DNA of 32,563 nt, taken from positions 1-32,563 of the forward strand of contig NZ_BMNE01000018.1 of the NCBI RefSeq assembly GCF_014646295.1, read 5' to 3'. The notes under the pieces were generated by a model. That model saw only the letters and a program-made list of their open reading frames with translations. It was not told where the DNA came from and did no database searches. Shown here piece after piece: positions 22,654 through 30,468 of this stretch; positions within the stretch are counted from its first letter, which is position 1; every line of letters starts with the position of its first letter. The position numbers and the translations under genes were made by a program. The stretch comes from Nocardia rhizosphaerihabitans. GTDB lineage: Bacteria > Actinomycetota > Actinomycetes > Mycobacteriales > Mycobacteriaceae.

Positions 22654-23673
22654 TCACCTGCACCTTGCAGCGGGAGCGGTGAACATCGGAGTGTCCTGGT
22701 AGCCGGTGCCGCCGATCGTCGTATAACGGATCGCGAGGCCGCAGAGGAAGAAGTTGACGAAGCTGCCATAGCCGCTGGCTCGCCCGACCAGGTTGTACGC
22801 CGTCGGCAACTTCGCCAGCAAGAGCGACAGTGTTTCCGAGTCGACATTGAGATTGCCTGCCAGCCTGTGCAGTTGGGCGATGTCTGCGGCGATGGCGGGG
22901 CGATTCTCCTGTAAGAGCTGGGCGACCTCGGCGGTACCCGCGTCGATGCGTTCCAGACCTGTGACGAGAGTGTCTCGGTCGCTGTCGAGACCGCTGACAA
23001 CTTCCTGGAGGTCGACGACCAGCTTGTCGAATTGGTCACCGCGTTGGTCGATCACCGTGAGGGCGGAACCGAGATTCTCGATCGTCGAACCGATGGCCTG
23101 ATCACGGTCGGCCAGCGCATTGCCGAGCGTGCCGATCTGCTCGACGAACCCGGCAATATTCTGCTCCTGACCGTTGAGCACTGCGATCAGCGACGCCGAC
23201 AGTGTGTTCGTCTGGTCCGGATCCAAGCCCTGCAGCAGCGGCTTGAATCCATTGACGAGACTGTCGATATCGAGCGCCGGCGTGGTCTGAGTTGCCGGGA
23301 TCAGGTCGTCTTCGGCTCGCACTCCGGATCCATCCGGCACCACGGTGACCTCGAGATACCGATCACCGACCAGATTCTTGTATCGAATCGCCGCGGTGGA
23401 ACTGGTGAGTACGTCGACATCACGGTCGACGGTGAAGGCCACGAGGACCAGGTGGTTCGGAGCGAAATCCACCGACTTCACCTTGCCCACCGGCACACCG
23501 GCCACCTTCACGTCATCGCCGGACTTCATCCCCGAAGCAGAGGTGAACAACGCGCGATACGTGCGGGACGGCACGAAACGCATTTCGCCGACGACCACGA
23601 CGAGCATGGCCGAGATGACCGAGGTGATCGCCAGGAAGATCACCAGCTTGAGTCCGGCGTGGCGGGCGATCAT
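22654..23673 (-). CDS. mceB: MceB-type subunit of Mce lipid importer
   Basis: 339 residues. A membrane helix (about 8-28, LKLVIFLAITSVISAMLVVVV) precedes the MCE domain (about 35-120: YRALFTSASGMKSGDDVKVAG, VPVGKVKSV, KNLVGDRYLEV) and a helical region. The tail contains FVNFFLCGLAIRY, a usual MceB C-terminal pattern. The start overlaps the mceA stop by 4 bp (23670-23673). Confidence 0.92.
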   Translation of the reverse strand: MIARHAGLKLVIFLAITSVISAMLVVVVGEMRFVPSRTYRALFTSASGMKSGDDVKVAGVPVGKVKSVDFAPNHLVLVAFTVDRDVDVLTSSTAAIRYKNLVGDRYLEVTVVPDGSGVRAEDDLIPATQTTPALDIDSLVNGFKPLLQGLDPDQTNTLSASLIAVLNGQEQNIAGFVEQIGTLGNALADRDQAIGSTIENLGSALTVIDQRGDQFDKLVVDLQEVVSGLDSDRDTLVTGLERIDAGTAEVAQLLQENRPAIAADIAQLHRLAGNLNVDSETLSLLLAKLPTAYNLVGRASGYGSFVNFFLCGLAIRYTTIGGTGYQDTPMFTAPAARCR

Positions 23674-24836
23674 CGTGTCAGTCCATAGATCAGTGCGGAG
23701 AACGGGTTGCCCAGCAGATCCTCCGGACCGCGAATCGGCCCGTACACCGTTGTGCCGGTGTTGAAGTGGGTATGGCCGACAGGTGGGCTGTCCTGCGTGT
23801 AGGGGTATCCATAGCAGGAGGGAGCGTCATTGGCACCGTTCACGGGCAGATCCTTGGGGTAGCTATAGGGCGCGTCGCCCAACAGGACGGTGCTCAGGAC
23901 GTTCAAGCCCGGCCTGCCGCCGCCGAGCGCGCGTTCGAGGAACTTACGATCCTGGTTGAGCGCCGACAGGAAGCACGGGAACGACGGCGACTGCTCGGCG
24001 AGCACCCGCAGGGTCGGTTCCAGCGCCTCGACAGCACCGATCAGCGGCGTCGACGACGCGTCGACGAACGCTTCGCCGGTATTTCCGAAAGTAGTGAACG
24101 ACAGCAGGAAGGCGCTCAGGCTCGCCTGTTTCTCGACGATGGTGTTGCCGGTGGTGGACAGATTCCTGATCGTGTTCATGAAATCGGGTGTGGCAGCGGC
24201 GAAGGTGTCGAGGTTGTCGGCCAGGAGCGGGATATCGCGCTGCAATGTCGGAATCGCGTCATTGAACTGCGCAAGGTAGCGATCCGTGGTGACCATCAGG
24301 TCTCCGAAACGGCCGCCGTGGCCGTCGAGAGCCGTCCCGAGCGCGGTGAGCGTCGCGTTCACCTTCTGTGGCTCGATGGTTTCCAGAACCGCGAGCAGCG
24401 CGTCGAATGTGTCGTTCACTTCGACGGGCACCTTCGATCCGTCGATCACCGAGCCGTCGCTCAGCATCGTCGATGCCGGTACGTCCGGCCAGACCAGGGT
24501 GACGAACTTGCGCCCGAACAGGGTGGTGGGCGCTAGCTCGGCACCGACATTCGCCGGAATCCGTTGCGCCTGAACGGGTTTCAGGTCCAATGTCAGCTTC
24601 GCCCGATCGTTGTCGAAATCGACGGCGCTGACCCGGCCCACCACCACACCGCGGACCTTGACGTCCGAGCCCGGCTCCATCAGCAAACCGGCCCGATCCG
24701 AATACAGGTAGACCTGGGTGCTGGCGATGAAGTCCCCACTGCACGAGGCGATGGCACCCGTCCAGGCGAGGACGAATGCGACCACAGCGCTGATGCCGAG
24801 CAGCACGGCGCGGCGCTGGGAGATTCCCGGCCTCAT
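23670..24836 (-). CDS. mceA: MceA-type subunit of Mce lipid importer
   Basis: 388 residues. The N-terminal hydrophobic segment (about 10-31) is preceded by an RR pair and followed by IASC at 29-32, which matches a lipobox; lipidation is usual for MceE, not MceA. The MCE domain (about 38-120) has YSDRAGLLMEPGSDVKVRG and LFGRKFVTLVWP. A helical tube region and a tail with SCYGYPYTQDSP and IRGPEDLLGNPFSALIYGL follow, typical of MceA. ATG 24836 is chosen because it overlaps the yrbEB stop by 4 bp; the longer frame upstream runs antisense-like Arg/His-rich sequence inside yrbEB. Confidence 0.92.
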   Translation of the reverse strand: MRPGISQRRAVLLGISAVVAFVLAWTGAIASCSGDFIASTQVYLYSDRAGLLMEPGSDVKVRGVVVGRVSAVDFDNDRAKLTLDLKPVQAQRIPANVGAELAPTTLFGRKFVTLVWPDVPASTMLSDGSVIDGSKVPVEVNDTFDALLAVLETIEPQKVNATLTALGTALDGHGGRFGDLMVTTDRYLAQFNDAIPTLQRDIPLLADNLDTFAAATPDFMNTIRNLSTTGNTIVEKQASLSAFLLSFTTFGNTGEAFVDASSTPLIGAVEALEPTLRVLAEQSPSFPCFLSALNQDRKFLERALGGGRPGLNVLSTVLLGDAPYSYPKDLPVNGANDAPSCYGYPYTQDSPPVGHTHFNTGTTVYGPIRGPEDLLGNPFSALIYGLTR

Positions 24837-25720
24837 CCGGACACCCGCACAGTCGAGTGGACGCCACCGTACACCGCGATACCGACGATCAGGTCGATGA
24901 TCATGATCGCGATGAGGGACGTACGCACGGCACTGCCTACCGCCGTGCCTACACCCGCAGGACCGCCTGCCGCATGGTAGCCGTGGTAGCAGTGCACCGA
25001 CATGATGACCACCGCGAAGATGATCACTTTCAACAGCGACCACAGCACGTCGGTCGGCACGAGGAACAGATTGAAGTAGTGGTCATAGGTGCCAGGCGAC
25101 TGGCCGGACAGCACAATGCTGACAACCTGGGTCGAGGCGTAGCCCATGAACAGCGCAATGCCATAGAGCGGGATGATCGCGAGCAGCCCGGCCAGGATGC
25201 GGGTTGTCACCAGATACGGAATCGAGGGAATCGACATCACCTCGAGTGCGTCGATCTCCTCGCTTACCCGCATCGCCCCCAACTGCGCGGTGAACCCAGC
25301 GCCCACGGTCGCGGTCAACGCCACACCGGCCACCACCGGAATAGCCTCACGCGTATTGAAGAATGCGGAAATGAACCCGGACATCGCTTCGACTCCGACA
25401 CGGCCGAGCGAACTGGATCCCTGCTGACCGACCTCGTAGCCGGCAGCGGCGGTGAGGAATCCGACGACAACGACAGTGCCACCGATCACCGCGAGCGCAC
25501 CGGTACCCAGACTGACCTCGGCGATCAAGCGGACCACCTCGCGGCGATAGCGATGCAGTGTGCGGGGAATCCAGCCGATACCGTGCAAGTGAAACGACAA
25601 TTGGTGACCGAGGCCCCCGACGGCCTTGCCAGGGCGTGCCGCGGCGGTGGTGAGCCTGCGCCCCCACGACTTCTGTCGCAGCAGCTCGGCCACGGCCGGC
25701 TGTTGGCTGGTGATGGTCAT
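24833..25720 (-). CDS. yrbEB: YrbEB-type permease of Mce lipid importer
   Basis: 295 residues. An MlaE-family integral membrane protein with five to six hydrophobic segments and the conserved cytoplasmic coupling stretch MRVSEEIDALEVMSIPSIPYLV, which contacts the ATPase. The tail IDLIVGIAVYGGVHSTVRVSG ends at the mceA overlap. YrbEA and YrbEB form the inner-membrane permease; the ATPase (MceG/Mkl) is usually encoded elsewhere in actinomycetes and is absent here. ATG 25720 (MTITSQQ) is chosen over an upstream frame that would run into yrbEA; an 11-bp gap separates the two genes, with GGACCGG as a weak ribosome site. Confidence 0.92.
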   Translation of the reverse strand: MTITSQQPAVAELLRQKSWGRRLTTAAARPGKAVGGLGHQLSFHLHGIGWIPRTLHRYRREVVRLIAEVSLGTGALAVIGGTVVVVGFLTAAAGYEVGQQGSSSLGRVGVEAMSGFISAFFNTREAIPVVAGVALTATVGAGFTAQLGAMRVSEEIDALEVMSIPSIPYLVTTRILAGLLAIIPLYGIALFMGYASTQVVSIVLSGQSPGTYDHYFNLFLVPTDVLWSLLKVIIFAVVIMSVHCYHGYHAAGGPAGVGTAVGSAVRTSLIAIMIIDLIVGIAVYGGVHSTVRVSG

Positions 25721-25731
25721 ATCCGGTCCGT

Positions 25732-26529
25732 TCAGTGAAGCCACAGTGTGGTGATGATGGAGTTGGCGAGGAACAACAGCACGAAGCTGAAGACGACGGT
25801 CTGATTCACCGCATCGCCGACCCCTTTCGGGCCGCCCTTCGCATGCAGACCCAGATGACACGCGACCAGCGCGGCCAGCAGCCCGAAGATCCCGGCCTTG
25901 AGTTCGCTGACCAGCAGATCCGGTATCCCGGTCAACAGCGGAATCGCGGTGATGAACTGGCCGGGCGTCGCACCCTGGAGGTAGACCGCGTAGAGGTAGC
26001 CACCGGTCAGGCCGACTGCGGTGACCAGCCCGTTCAAGAACAGCGCGACAACCGTGGAGGCGAGCACCCTCGGCACGACCAGGCGATGTATCGGGTCGAT
26101 GCCCAGCACCCGCATCGCGTCGATCTCCTCGCGGATGGTCCGTGCGCCCAGGTCCGCACAGATCGCCGTCGCGCCCGCACCGGCCACCACCAAAACTGTT
26201 GCTACCGGACCGATCTCACGAATCACAGCGATTCCGGCGCCGGCACCGGACAGATCGATGGCTCCGATCTCGTTGAGCAGCACATTGATCTGGAAGATCA
26301 CCATGACGCAGAACGGGATCGCGATCAGCAAGGTCGGCACGATCGACACACTGGCGATGAACCACGCCTGATGGACGAACTCCCGAAATTGGAAGGGCCG
26401 CCGGGGCAGAGTCCGCAGGGTATCCAGCGTGGTACCGAAAAACTCTCCCACCGCACGCGGGACAACCTCCGCGGCGGACCGCGTTCTGCCCCAGCGGGCA
26501 GGCGAGGAGATCTCGCCTGAATCCACCAT
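25732..26529 (-). CDS. yrbEA: YrbEA-type permease of Mce lipid importer
   Basis: 265 residues of the MlaE permease family. The motif TIREEIDAMRVLGIDPIHRLVVPRV matches the coupling loop. LHAKGGPKGVGDAVNQTVVFSF is the typical C-terminal segment before the last helix. ATG 26529 is chosen because GAGG lies 7 bases upstream; the open frame extends 155 codons further without coding character. It is the first gene of the operon, so the mce promoter must lie in the 26530-27180 interval. Confidence 0.92.
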   Translation of the reverse strand: MVDSGEISSPARWGRTRSAAEVVPRAVGEFFGTTLDTLRTLPRRPFQFREFVHQAWFIASVSIVPTLLIAIPFCVMVIFQINVLLNEIGAIDLSGAGAGIAVIREIGPVATVLVVAGAGATAICADLGARTIREEIDAMRVLGIDPIHRLVVPRVLASTVVALFLNGLVTAVGLTGGYLYAVYLQGATPGQFITAIPLLTGIPDLLVSELKAGIFGLLAALVACHLGLHAKGGPKGVGDAVNQTVVFSFVLLFLANSIITTLWLH

Positions 26530-26610
26530 CGTTGAACCTCTCAGGTATCTGAAACTGATTGACCGGACCCGATCACACCGTTCTGGACTTGCCGACGACA
26601 TTCGCCGCCA

Positions 26611-26633
26611 CGAACTCACCGACGGTGAGATCG
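26611..26633. promoter_or_regulatory. Imperfect 23-bp palindrome upstream of yrbEA
   Basis: CTCACC (26615-26620), spacer GAC, GGTGAG (26624-26629) is perfect. The dyad extends outward, after one mismatch, to CGA (26611-26613) and TCG (26631-26633). It lies about 80-105 bp upstream of the yrbEA start, within reach of a leader or promoter. It may be an operator or a leader hairpin. Confidence 0.35.
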
Positions 26634-26751
26634 CTCGGGTAGTGACTTCGAGTGCGAATGGCGACCCCGGCCCCCGGCTTCGCCTGCCTGAATGCGCTGC
26701 CTCTCGCGCTATTGCTCGGACATGCCGCTGGACTCCTCTGACGTGCAGCCG

Positions 26752-26772
26752 AACGAAGTTTAAAACTTCGTT
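26752..26772. promoter_or_regulatory. Perfect 21-bp palindrome, probable operator of the mce operon/TetR
   Basis: The arms AACGAAGTTT (26752-26761) and AAACTTCGTT (26763-26772) match perfectly around one central A. The site is AT-rich in otherwise GC-rich DNA, about 220 bp upstream of yrbEA and about 410 bp upstream of the divergent TetR gene. Form and length fit a TetR-type operator. Binding by the protein encoded at 27181 is an inference from position. Confidence 0.6.
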
Positions 26773-27180
26773 ATGAGATGTGCTATCGGGACTGTAGTGG
26801 ACTGCGTCACACAAGACAACCTTCCGGCGGCAACCACCCCCAGATTGCCCAAGCCGGCACGGCTGGATGATCCAGAGAGTCAACAGCAGACCTTGTTCAT
26901 GGCCGCCCGGATGACCACTCCTCGCATCTCCCCGAGACGGGCGGTTTCGCCGAGGAACTGACCGTGCACCAGTTGGGTCACACGCCGGACCCAAGCCTGA
27001 CGCCAGGTGTAGAACGTGGTTACGCCACTCGATTGCGCGCCGGGGCGGGCTCTATCCACACAGCAGTCCCATCCCTGCCTGCAGCAACAAGTCCTGCGAT
27101 CAGGCCGACTTGGGCGAATGATCAAGACTGTATAGCGTCGACTCGACCAGCCAGCCCGGACAGGGAGGAACGCGGCCCCG

Positions 27181-27870
27181 ATGCCGAAACCCAGCAAGGA
27201 AGCCGTCACTCGATTGACCCCCGAACAAACGATCGAGCGGCTGATCGAGGCGACCACACAACTACTCGCAGAGAAGGGTCCATCCCAGATCAAGGCCCGA
27301 TCGGTCGCCGAGAAGGCACAGGTCTCCACGATGGCGGTGTACTACCACCTAGGAGGACTGCCCGAACTGCTGCAAGCCGTCATCGACCGAGGATTCCGGG
27401 ACCTCGGCCGAGTTCTCGTCGCAGCACCTCCGAGCGCGGATCCGGTCACCGATTTGTTTGCGATGACGCTGGCCTACCGCAAGTTCGCCCGAAGCAGTCC
27501 GCACCTGTACGATTTGATGTTCGGACTGTCGACACGTGGAAGCTATCGACCACTGCAACAGACGCGTGCAGGATCCAGCCGCCGCTCCGCGGAATTCCAG
27601 GCCGCGTATGCTCACCTGGTCGAAGGGTGCGCCTACCTCGCGAGCAGCGGCCGAATCCGTAGCGGCGAGGACCTCGATGCGATGGCAGCGCAGTTCTGGA
27701 GCTGCGTCCACGGCTTCATCACGCTGGAACTCGGTGATCACTTCACCCAATTCTCAGATCCGGTTGGCCAGATTCTGCAGCCTATGACCGTCAACCTATT
27801 GGTCGGATTGGGAGATACCGCAGAGCGGGCGTACGCCTCGGAAGCCGCAGCAGCCGCCGTTGACTGCTGA
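27181..27870 (+). CDS. TetR-family regulator divergent from the mce operon
   Basis: 229 residues. The N-terminal HTH domain (about 15-62) has ARSVAEKAQVSTMAVYYHLGGLPELLQAVI. The recognition helix STMAVYYHLG is followed by the WHG-type C-terminal ligand domain with YRKFARSSPHLYDLMFGL and SCVHGFITLELGDHF. The start is ATG 27181; GGGAGG lies 12-13 bases upstream, rather far. It is divergent from yrbEA across an interval with a perfect 21-bp palindrome, so it is the prime candidate repressor of the mce block, comparable in position to Mce3R for the mycobacterial mce3 operon. The ligand is unknown, perhaps an acyl-CoA. Confidence 0.88.
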   Translation: MPKPSKEAVTRLTPEQTIERLIEATTQLLAEKGPSQIKARSVAEKAQVSTMAVYYHLGGLPELLQAVIDRGFRDLGRVLVAAPPSADPVTDLFAMTLAYRKFARSSPHLYDLMFGLSTRGSYRPLQQTRAGSSRRSAEFQAAYAHLVEGCAYLASSGRIRSGEDLDAMAAQFWSCVHGFITLELGDHFTQFSDPVGQILQPMTVNLLVGLGDTAERAYASEAAAAAVDC

Positions 27871-27980
27871 CGCTGCGCCACCGATCGATCCCCGACAGCC
27901 GCCCGATCAACGATGGCTGGCTTCGACGGAAGCCCTTGCTGCCGGTAGTGATCGTGGCTGGTGCGTGTCGAGCAGGGAGA

Positions 27981-28007
27981 CGCTGCCCGATCCACGGCCG
28001 GGCAGCG
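27981..28007. terminator. Bidirectional hairpin terminator between convergent genes
   Basis: CGCTGCCCG (27981-27989) and CGGGCAGCG (27999-28007) are perfect complements with a 9-base loop. It lies between the stop of the TetR gene (27870) and the stop of the convergent acyltransferase (28014). Confidence 0.75.
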
Positions 28008-28013
28008 CCCTTC

Positions 28014-29429
28014 TCAATGGACTACTTCGCTTTCGTTCAGGTCCGGCGCGACGAGTCCGAGCACGGCCTCGATTTCACCCAGCGCCTCGCCTGCATAGAG
28101 CGCGAGTCTTTGCATGTGCGGCAGCCGGTCTCGGCAGCCGACGAACCCGACGTTGAACTGCCCGGCACTGGAGATCACGGTGATGTTGAGCGCTTGTCCA
28201 TGCGCCAACAGCGAAATCGGATAGGCCTCCAGCACCCGTGCGCCGTGCAGATACAGAGGTTCCCGCGAACCTGGGATATTGGATATCACCAGATTGAACG
28301 GTGGCCTGGAACGGCCCGCAGTTCCGATGATGTTCTGCAGGATGGAGGGACCGTTCGTCAGCACTCCATAGTAGTCGCCGACGAACTGGGGCAGGGCATA
28401 GAACTTCTGCTTTGCGACCATGGTCGACCGGCTGACGAGTCTGATCCGGTCGACCGGATCGGCGACCTCGGTGAACAGTTTTGCAACGAGCATTGCAATC
28501 GCATTCCCGCGACCGTCCCCCGTACGACGAAGCGAGACCGGCGTTCCGGCCACAAGACTTTTTTGCGGCAGCTCATGGAATTCGGCTAGATAGCGGCGCA
28601 GCCCGCCAGCGCAGATTCCGATGAACACATCGTTGACCGTTACGCCAAGGGCTGTCGCCACCCGCTTGACTCGCTCGAGTGGATAGGACTGAGTGGCAAA
28701 TTGCCGCTCTCGGCCGATACGTCCGTTGAGGACCTCCATCCTCGGTACGCGAAACGGCACCGCGACTGCCGGATCGCTCGGGCGAATCGCATCCTTGAGG
28801 ATCCTGCCGACGGCAACTCCGAGTCCGCCGACCAGTTGGAACCGTCTCCGGACCCGCGAGCGACGCCCCACCCTTGTCCGGATCCGCTCAGACGTCTCCG
28901 GTTCTGTCTGCCACACCGCGCGCAGCCGAGTACTTTCCGGGTCGACATCGAACATCTTGGCAATGCGTCGAGTTCCGTTGATGCCGTCCGCCAGGGCGTG
29001 GTGGACCTTGACGTAGATGGCGAACCGGCCGTCGGACAGACCTTCGATGAGGTGGCACTCCCAGAGTGGTCTGCGGCGGTCCAGCGGCAAAGAGTGCAGC
29101 CGGGATACGAGCACACCCAGTTCGCTTTGGCCGCCCGGTGCTGGCAGGGCCGAATGCCGGAAGTGGTAGTCGAGGTCGACCTCGTCGTCGGGTAGAACAT
29201 CCCATGTCGGAGGAAACTTTCGCAGCGGCGAACGCGCGAGTCGATAATTGAATGGTGCCGTGAAGGTTGTGGCCTCTCGGAGCTGGACAACCAAATCGCG
29301 GATGAAGTCAGGGCTCGCGTCTTCCGGTCGGGACAATGTGACCAATATGCCCACATGAGCGGACACATCGCGTGAGTCCAGGGTAAGGAATGCCGCGTCC
29401 AGTACTCCGAGTCGCTTGCATTTTGTCAT
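28014..29429 (-). CDS. Wax ester synthase/diacylglycerol O-acyltransferase (WS/DGAT, Tgs-type)
   Basis: 471 residues, normal for the family. The catalytic motif HHALADG is at 143-149, with PLWECHLIEG (121-130) before it and the second family motif FNLVISNIPGS near 365-375. The N-terminus KRLGVLDAAFLTLDS matches the usual LSPLDAAFL start. It joins acyl-CoA to diacylglycerol or a fatty alcohol, making storage TAG or wax esters at the membrane or lipid bodies. ATG 29429 is preferred, two bases after the TAG of the small upstream gene; ATG 29447 would overlap that gene by 16 bp and is also possible. Neither start has a clear ribosome site, suggesting coupling to the upstream gene. Confidence 0.9.
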   Translation of the reverse strand: MTKCKRLGVLDAAFLTLDSRDVSAHVGILVTLSRPEDASPDFIRDLVVQLREATTFTAPFNYRLARSPLRKFPPTWDVLPDDEVDLDYHFRHSALPAPGGQSELGVLVSRLHSLPLDRRRPLWECHLIEGLSDGRFAIYVKVHHALADGINGTRRIAKMFDVDPESTRLRAVWQTEPETSERIRTRVGRRSRVRRRFQLVGGLGVAVGRILKDAIRPSDPAVAVPFRVPRMEVLNGRIGRERQFATQSYPLERVKRVATALGVTVNDVFIGICAGGLRRYLAEFHELPQKSLVAGTPVSLRRTGDGRGNAIAMLVAKLFTEVADPVDRIRLVSRSTMVAKQKFYALPQFVGDYYGVLTNGPSILQNIIGTAGRSRPPFNLVISNIPGSREPLYLHGARVLEAYPISLLAHGQALNITVISSAGQFNVGFVGCRDRLPHMQRLALYAGEALGEIEAVLGLVAPDLNESEVVH

Positions 29430-29431
29430 CA

Positions 29432-29716
29432 CTATCGTTGATTCCATTCGTGGAAAGACGCTTCAGCGCGACGGACGTCGGCGGTTGGGTGGGTGCCTCG
29501 CAGGAGCGCCGTGTCGAGTGATAACAGCGGTCTACCCTTGCGCGCGGGGGGCAGCACCCAGAGGGAAGCACCGAACCGGCTGAAGCGTGCAGCGATGCCA
29601 CTGACGACCGCGCGCTCGAACTCGGCCGGGCCGATGGCCAGGATAGAATCCGAGGGCTGTGCGATCCCGGCGGCCGTGTCGGTTTCGGCCGTCTGCCGGG
29701 GCTGAGCTGAAGTCAT
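29432..29716 (-). CDS. Small protein of unknown function, coupled to the WS/DGAT gene
   Basis: 94 residues from ATG 29716, with GGAG 8 bases upstream; a GTG at 29725 is an alternative. No family was recognised. The first 20 residues are Thr/Ala/Gln-rich and probably disordered; the middle (ILAIGPAEFERAVVSGIAARF) is likely helical. The C-terminal part has HPTADVRRAEASFHEW. No signal peptide or membrane helix. Its stop lies 2 bp before the preferred acyltransferase start, so the pair is an operon with translational coupling. It may be an accessory factor for lipid synthesis; that is inference only. Confidence 0.65.
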   Translation of the reverse strand: MTSAQPRQTAETDTAAGIAQPSDSILAIGPAEFERAVVSGIAARFSRFGASLWVLPPARKGRPLLSLDTALLRGTHPTADVRRAEASFHEWNQR

Positions 29717-29744
29717 GTAGGTCACTCCGTATGTCTTTGGGTAT

Positions 29745-29764
29745 CGGCGGCATATCTGCCGCCG
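29745..29764 (-). promoter_or_regulatory. Perfect 8-bp stem hairpin in the leader of the small gene-WS/DGAT unit
   Basis: CGGCGGCA (29745-29752), loop TATC, TGCCGCCG (29757-29764). It is 28 bp upstream of ATG 29716 and a few bases before the ribosome site. It could be a leader hairpin, an operator dyad, or a transcription stop for something upstream. Confidence 0.4.
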
Positions 29765-29856
29765 GGACAGGGGGGAGCACGTTTCTCGGTGTGTACCGGA
29801 AACGCCCGTAACTGCGCCTTCAGCGCCGGAGGTGCAGAACGTGTCGAATTGCTGGA

Positions 29857-30262
29857 TCAGACCTGCGGCCGTGCAGAGAATCTCGCCGAGGCAATAGACA
29901 CTGGCCGGTGCGTCGATGCGATCATCAGAGCACAGACCACACGGGTTGCAAAATGCATAAGGTCGCTCCTTGATCGGGGGATGTCCGCGTTGGTGCCGCT
30001 CACCCTAAAGACGTCGCATTGTTCGGACAACGTTCCGACAGAACGAAAGCCGGGGCGCGATTCGTGCGGCGAGCACAAGTCGAACACCCCGATATCGCCA
30101 CGCAGGTACTGTTCGAGCCCCGGATGGTATGTTCGGCACCTCTCAGCCACCTCCGCGAGCTCGCCGCCAGGGCCTCACCCTCCTGCTGCCTGAGAAACGC
30201 GAGCCGTAGGTCGGACATTTCGGCGCCGACTTCCTTGGTCGCCCGGACCTGCGCAGTTGTCA
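29857..30262 (-). pseudogene. Possible frameshifted small gene
   Basis: On the minus strand one frame from GTG 30262 reads TTAQVRATKEVGAEMSDLRL then AFLRQQEGEALA; a frame offset by one base takes over near 30165 and reads ELAEVAERCRTYHPGLEQYL, RGDIGVFDLC and so on to a stop at 29857. Joined, they make a natural-looking helical protein, and both halves have G/C-rich third codon positions (15 of 18 counted codons in the first half, about 29 of 38 in the second). Each frame alone loses coding character beyond the junction. AGGAAG lies upstream of the inner ATG 30217. No family was recognised, and a sequencing error is possible. Confidence 0.3.
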
Positions 30263-30468
30263 CATCTGACCGGTACATCGGTGGCGGCTACACGGTGCTG
30301 CCGATGCACGGGGGCAGCTTTTCCCGCACCCACCGTCCAGGTTGGCCATCCACAATCGGCTGGAACCGAGACCGCGAGCAAGTACCCGGACGCCAGTGCC
30401 GGCGCCTGGCCACATACTCTGAATATCGCGGTATCCAAAATGGGTGCGTCGCGGTTAGGAGGAAGACC
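30263..30468 (+). promoter_or_regulatory. Upstream region of the triple-TetR gene
   Basis: About 200 bp without a gene. A near-palindrome ATATCGCGGTAT (30423-30434, 10 of 12 bases symmetric) lies 35 bp before the start codon, a good place for self-regulation. The ribosome site AGGAGG (30457-30462) is optimal, 6 bases from ATG 30469. No convincing -35/-10 pair was identified. Between 29765 and 29856 nothing recognisable was seen. Confidence 0.35.

Larger units (their letters stand above)
26530..27180. other. Divergent regulatory interval between the mce operon and a TetR gene
   Basis: About 650 bp with no confident gene. It holds two palindromes, listed separately (26611-26633 and 26752-26772). 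A possible -10 box TATAGC (27131-27136) lies about 45 bp before the TetR start, without a convincing -35. A minus frame ending at TGA 26880 contains VTQLVHGQFLGE and RGVVIRAAMNKVCC, with high GC at third codon positions over its last 35 codons. This may be a remnant of an old gene, but no start or family was recognised. Confidence 0.5.

Noticed and set aside
24837..25043. 69-codon N-terminal extension of MceA
   Set aside because: It lies wholly within yrbEB and is Arg/His/Cys-rich; the ATG overlapping the yrbEB stop gives the normal MceA N-terminus.
26530..26994. 155-codon N-terminal extension of YrbEA
   Set aside because: It has no similarity to the permease family and runs through palindromes and the likely promoter; ATG 26529 has a good ribosome site and normal length.
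27011..27026. AGAACGTGGTTA as a second KstR-type box near the mce TetR gene
   Set aside because: The AAC and GTT half-sites are separated by three bases instead of two, so it does not fit the consensus.
30019..30468. 150-codon N-terminal extension of the triple-TetR protein
   Set aside because: It has no domain or coding character and overlaps a minus-strand coding-like stretch; ATG 30469 has an ideal AGGAGG site.
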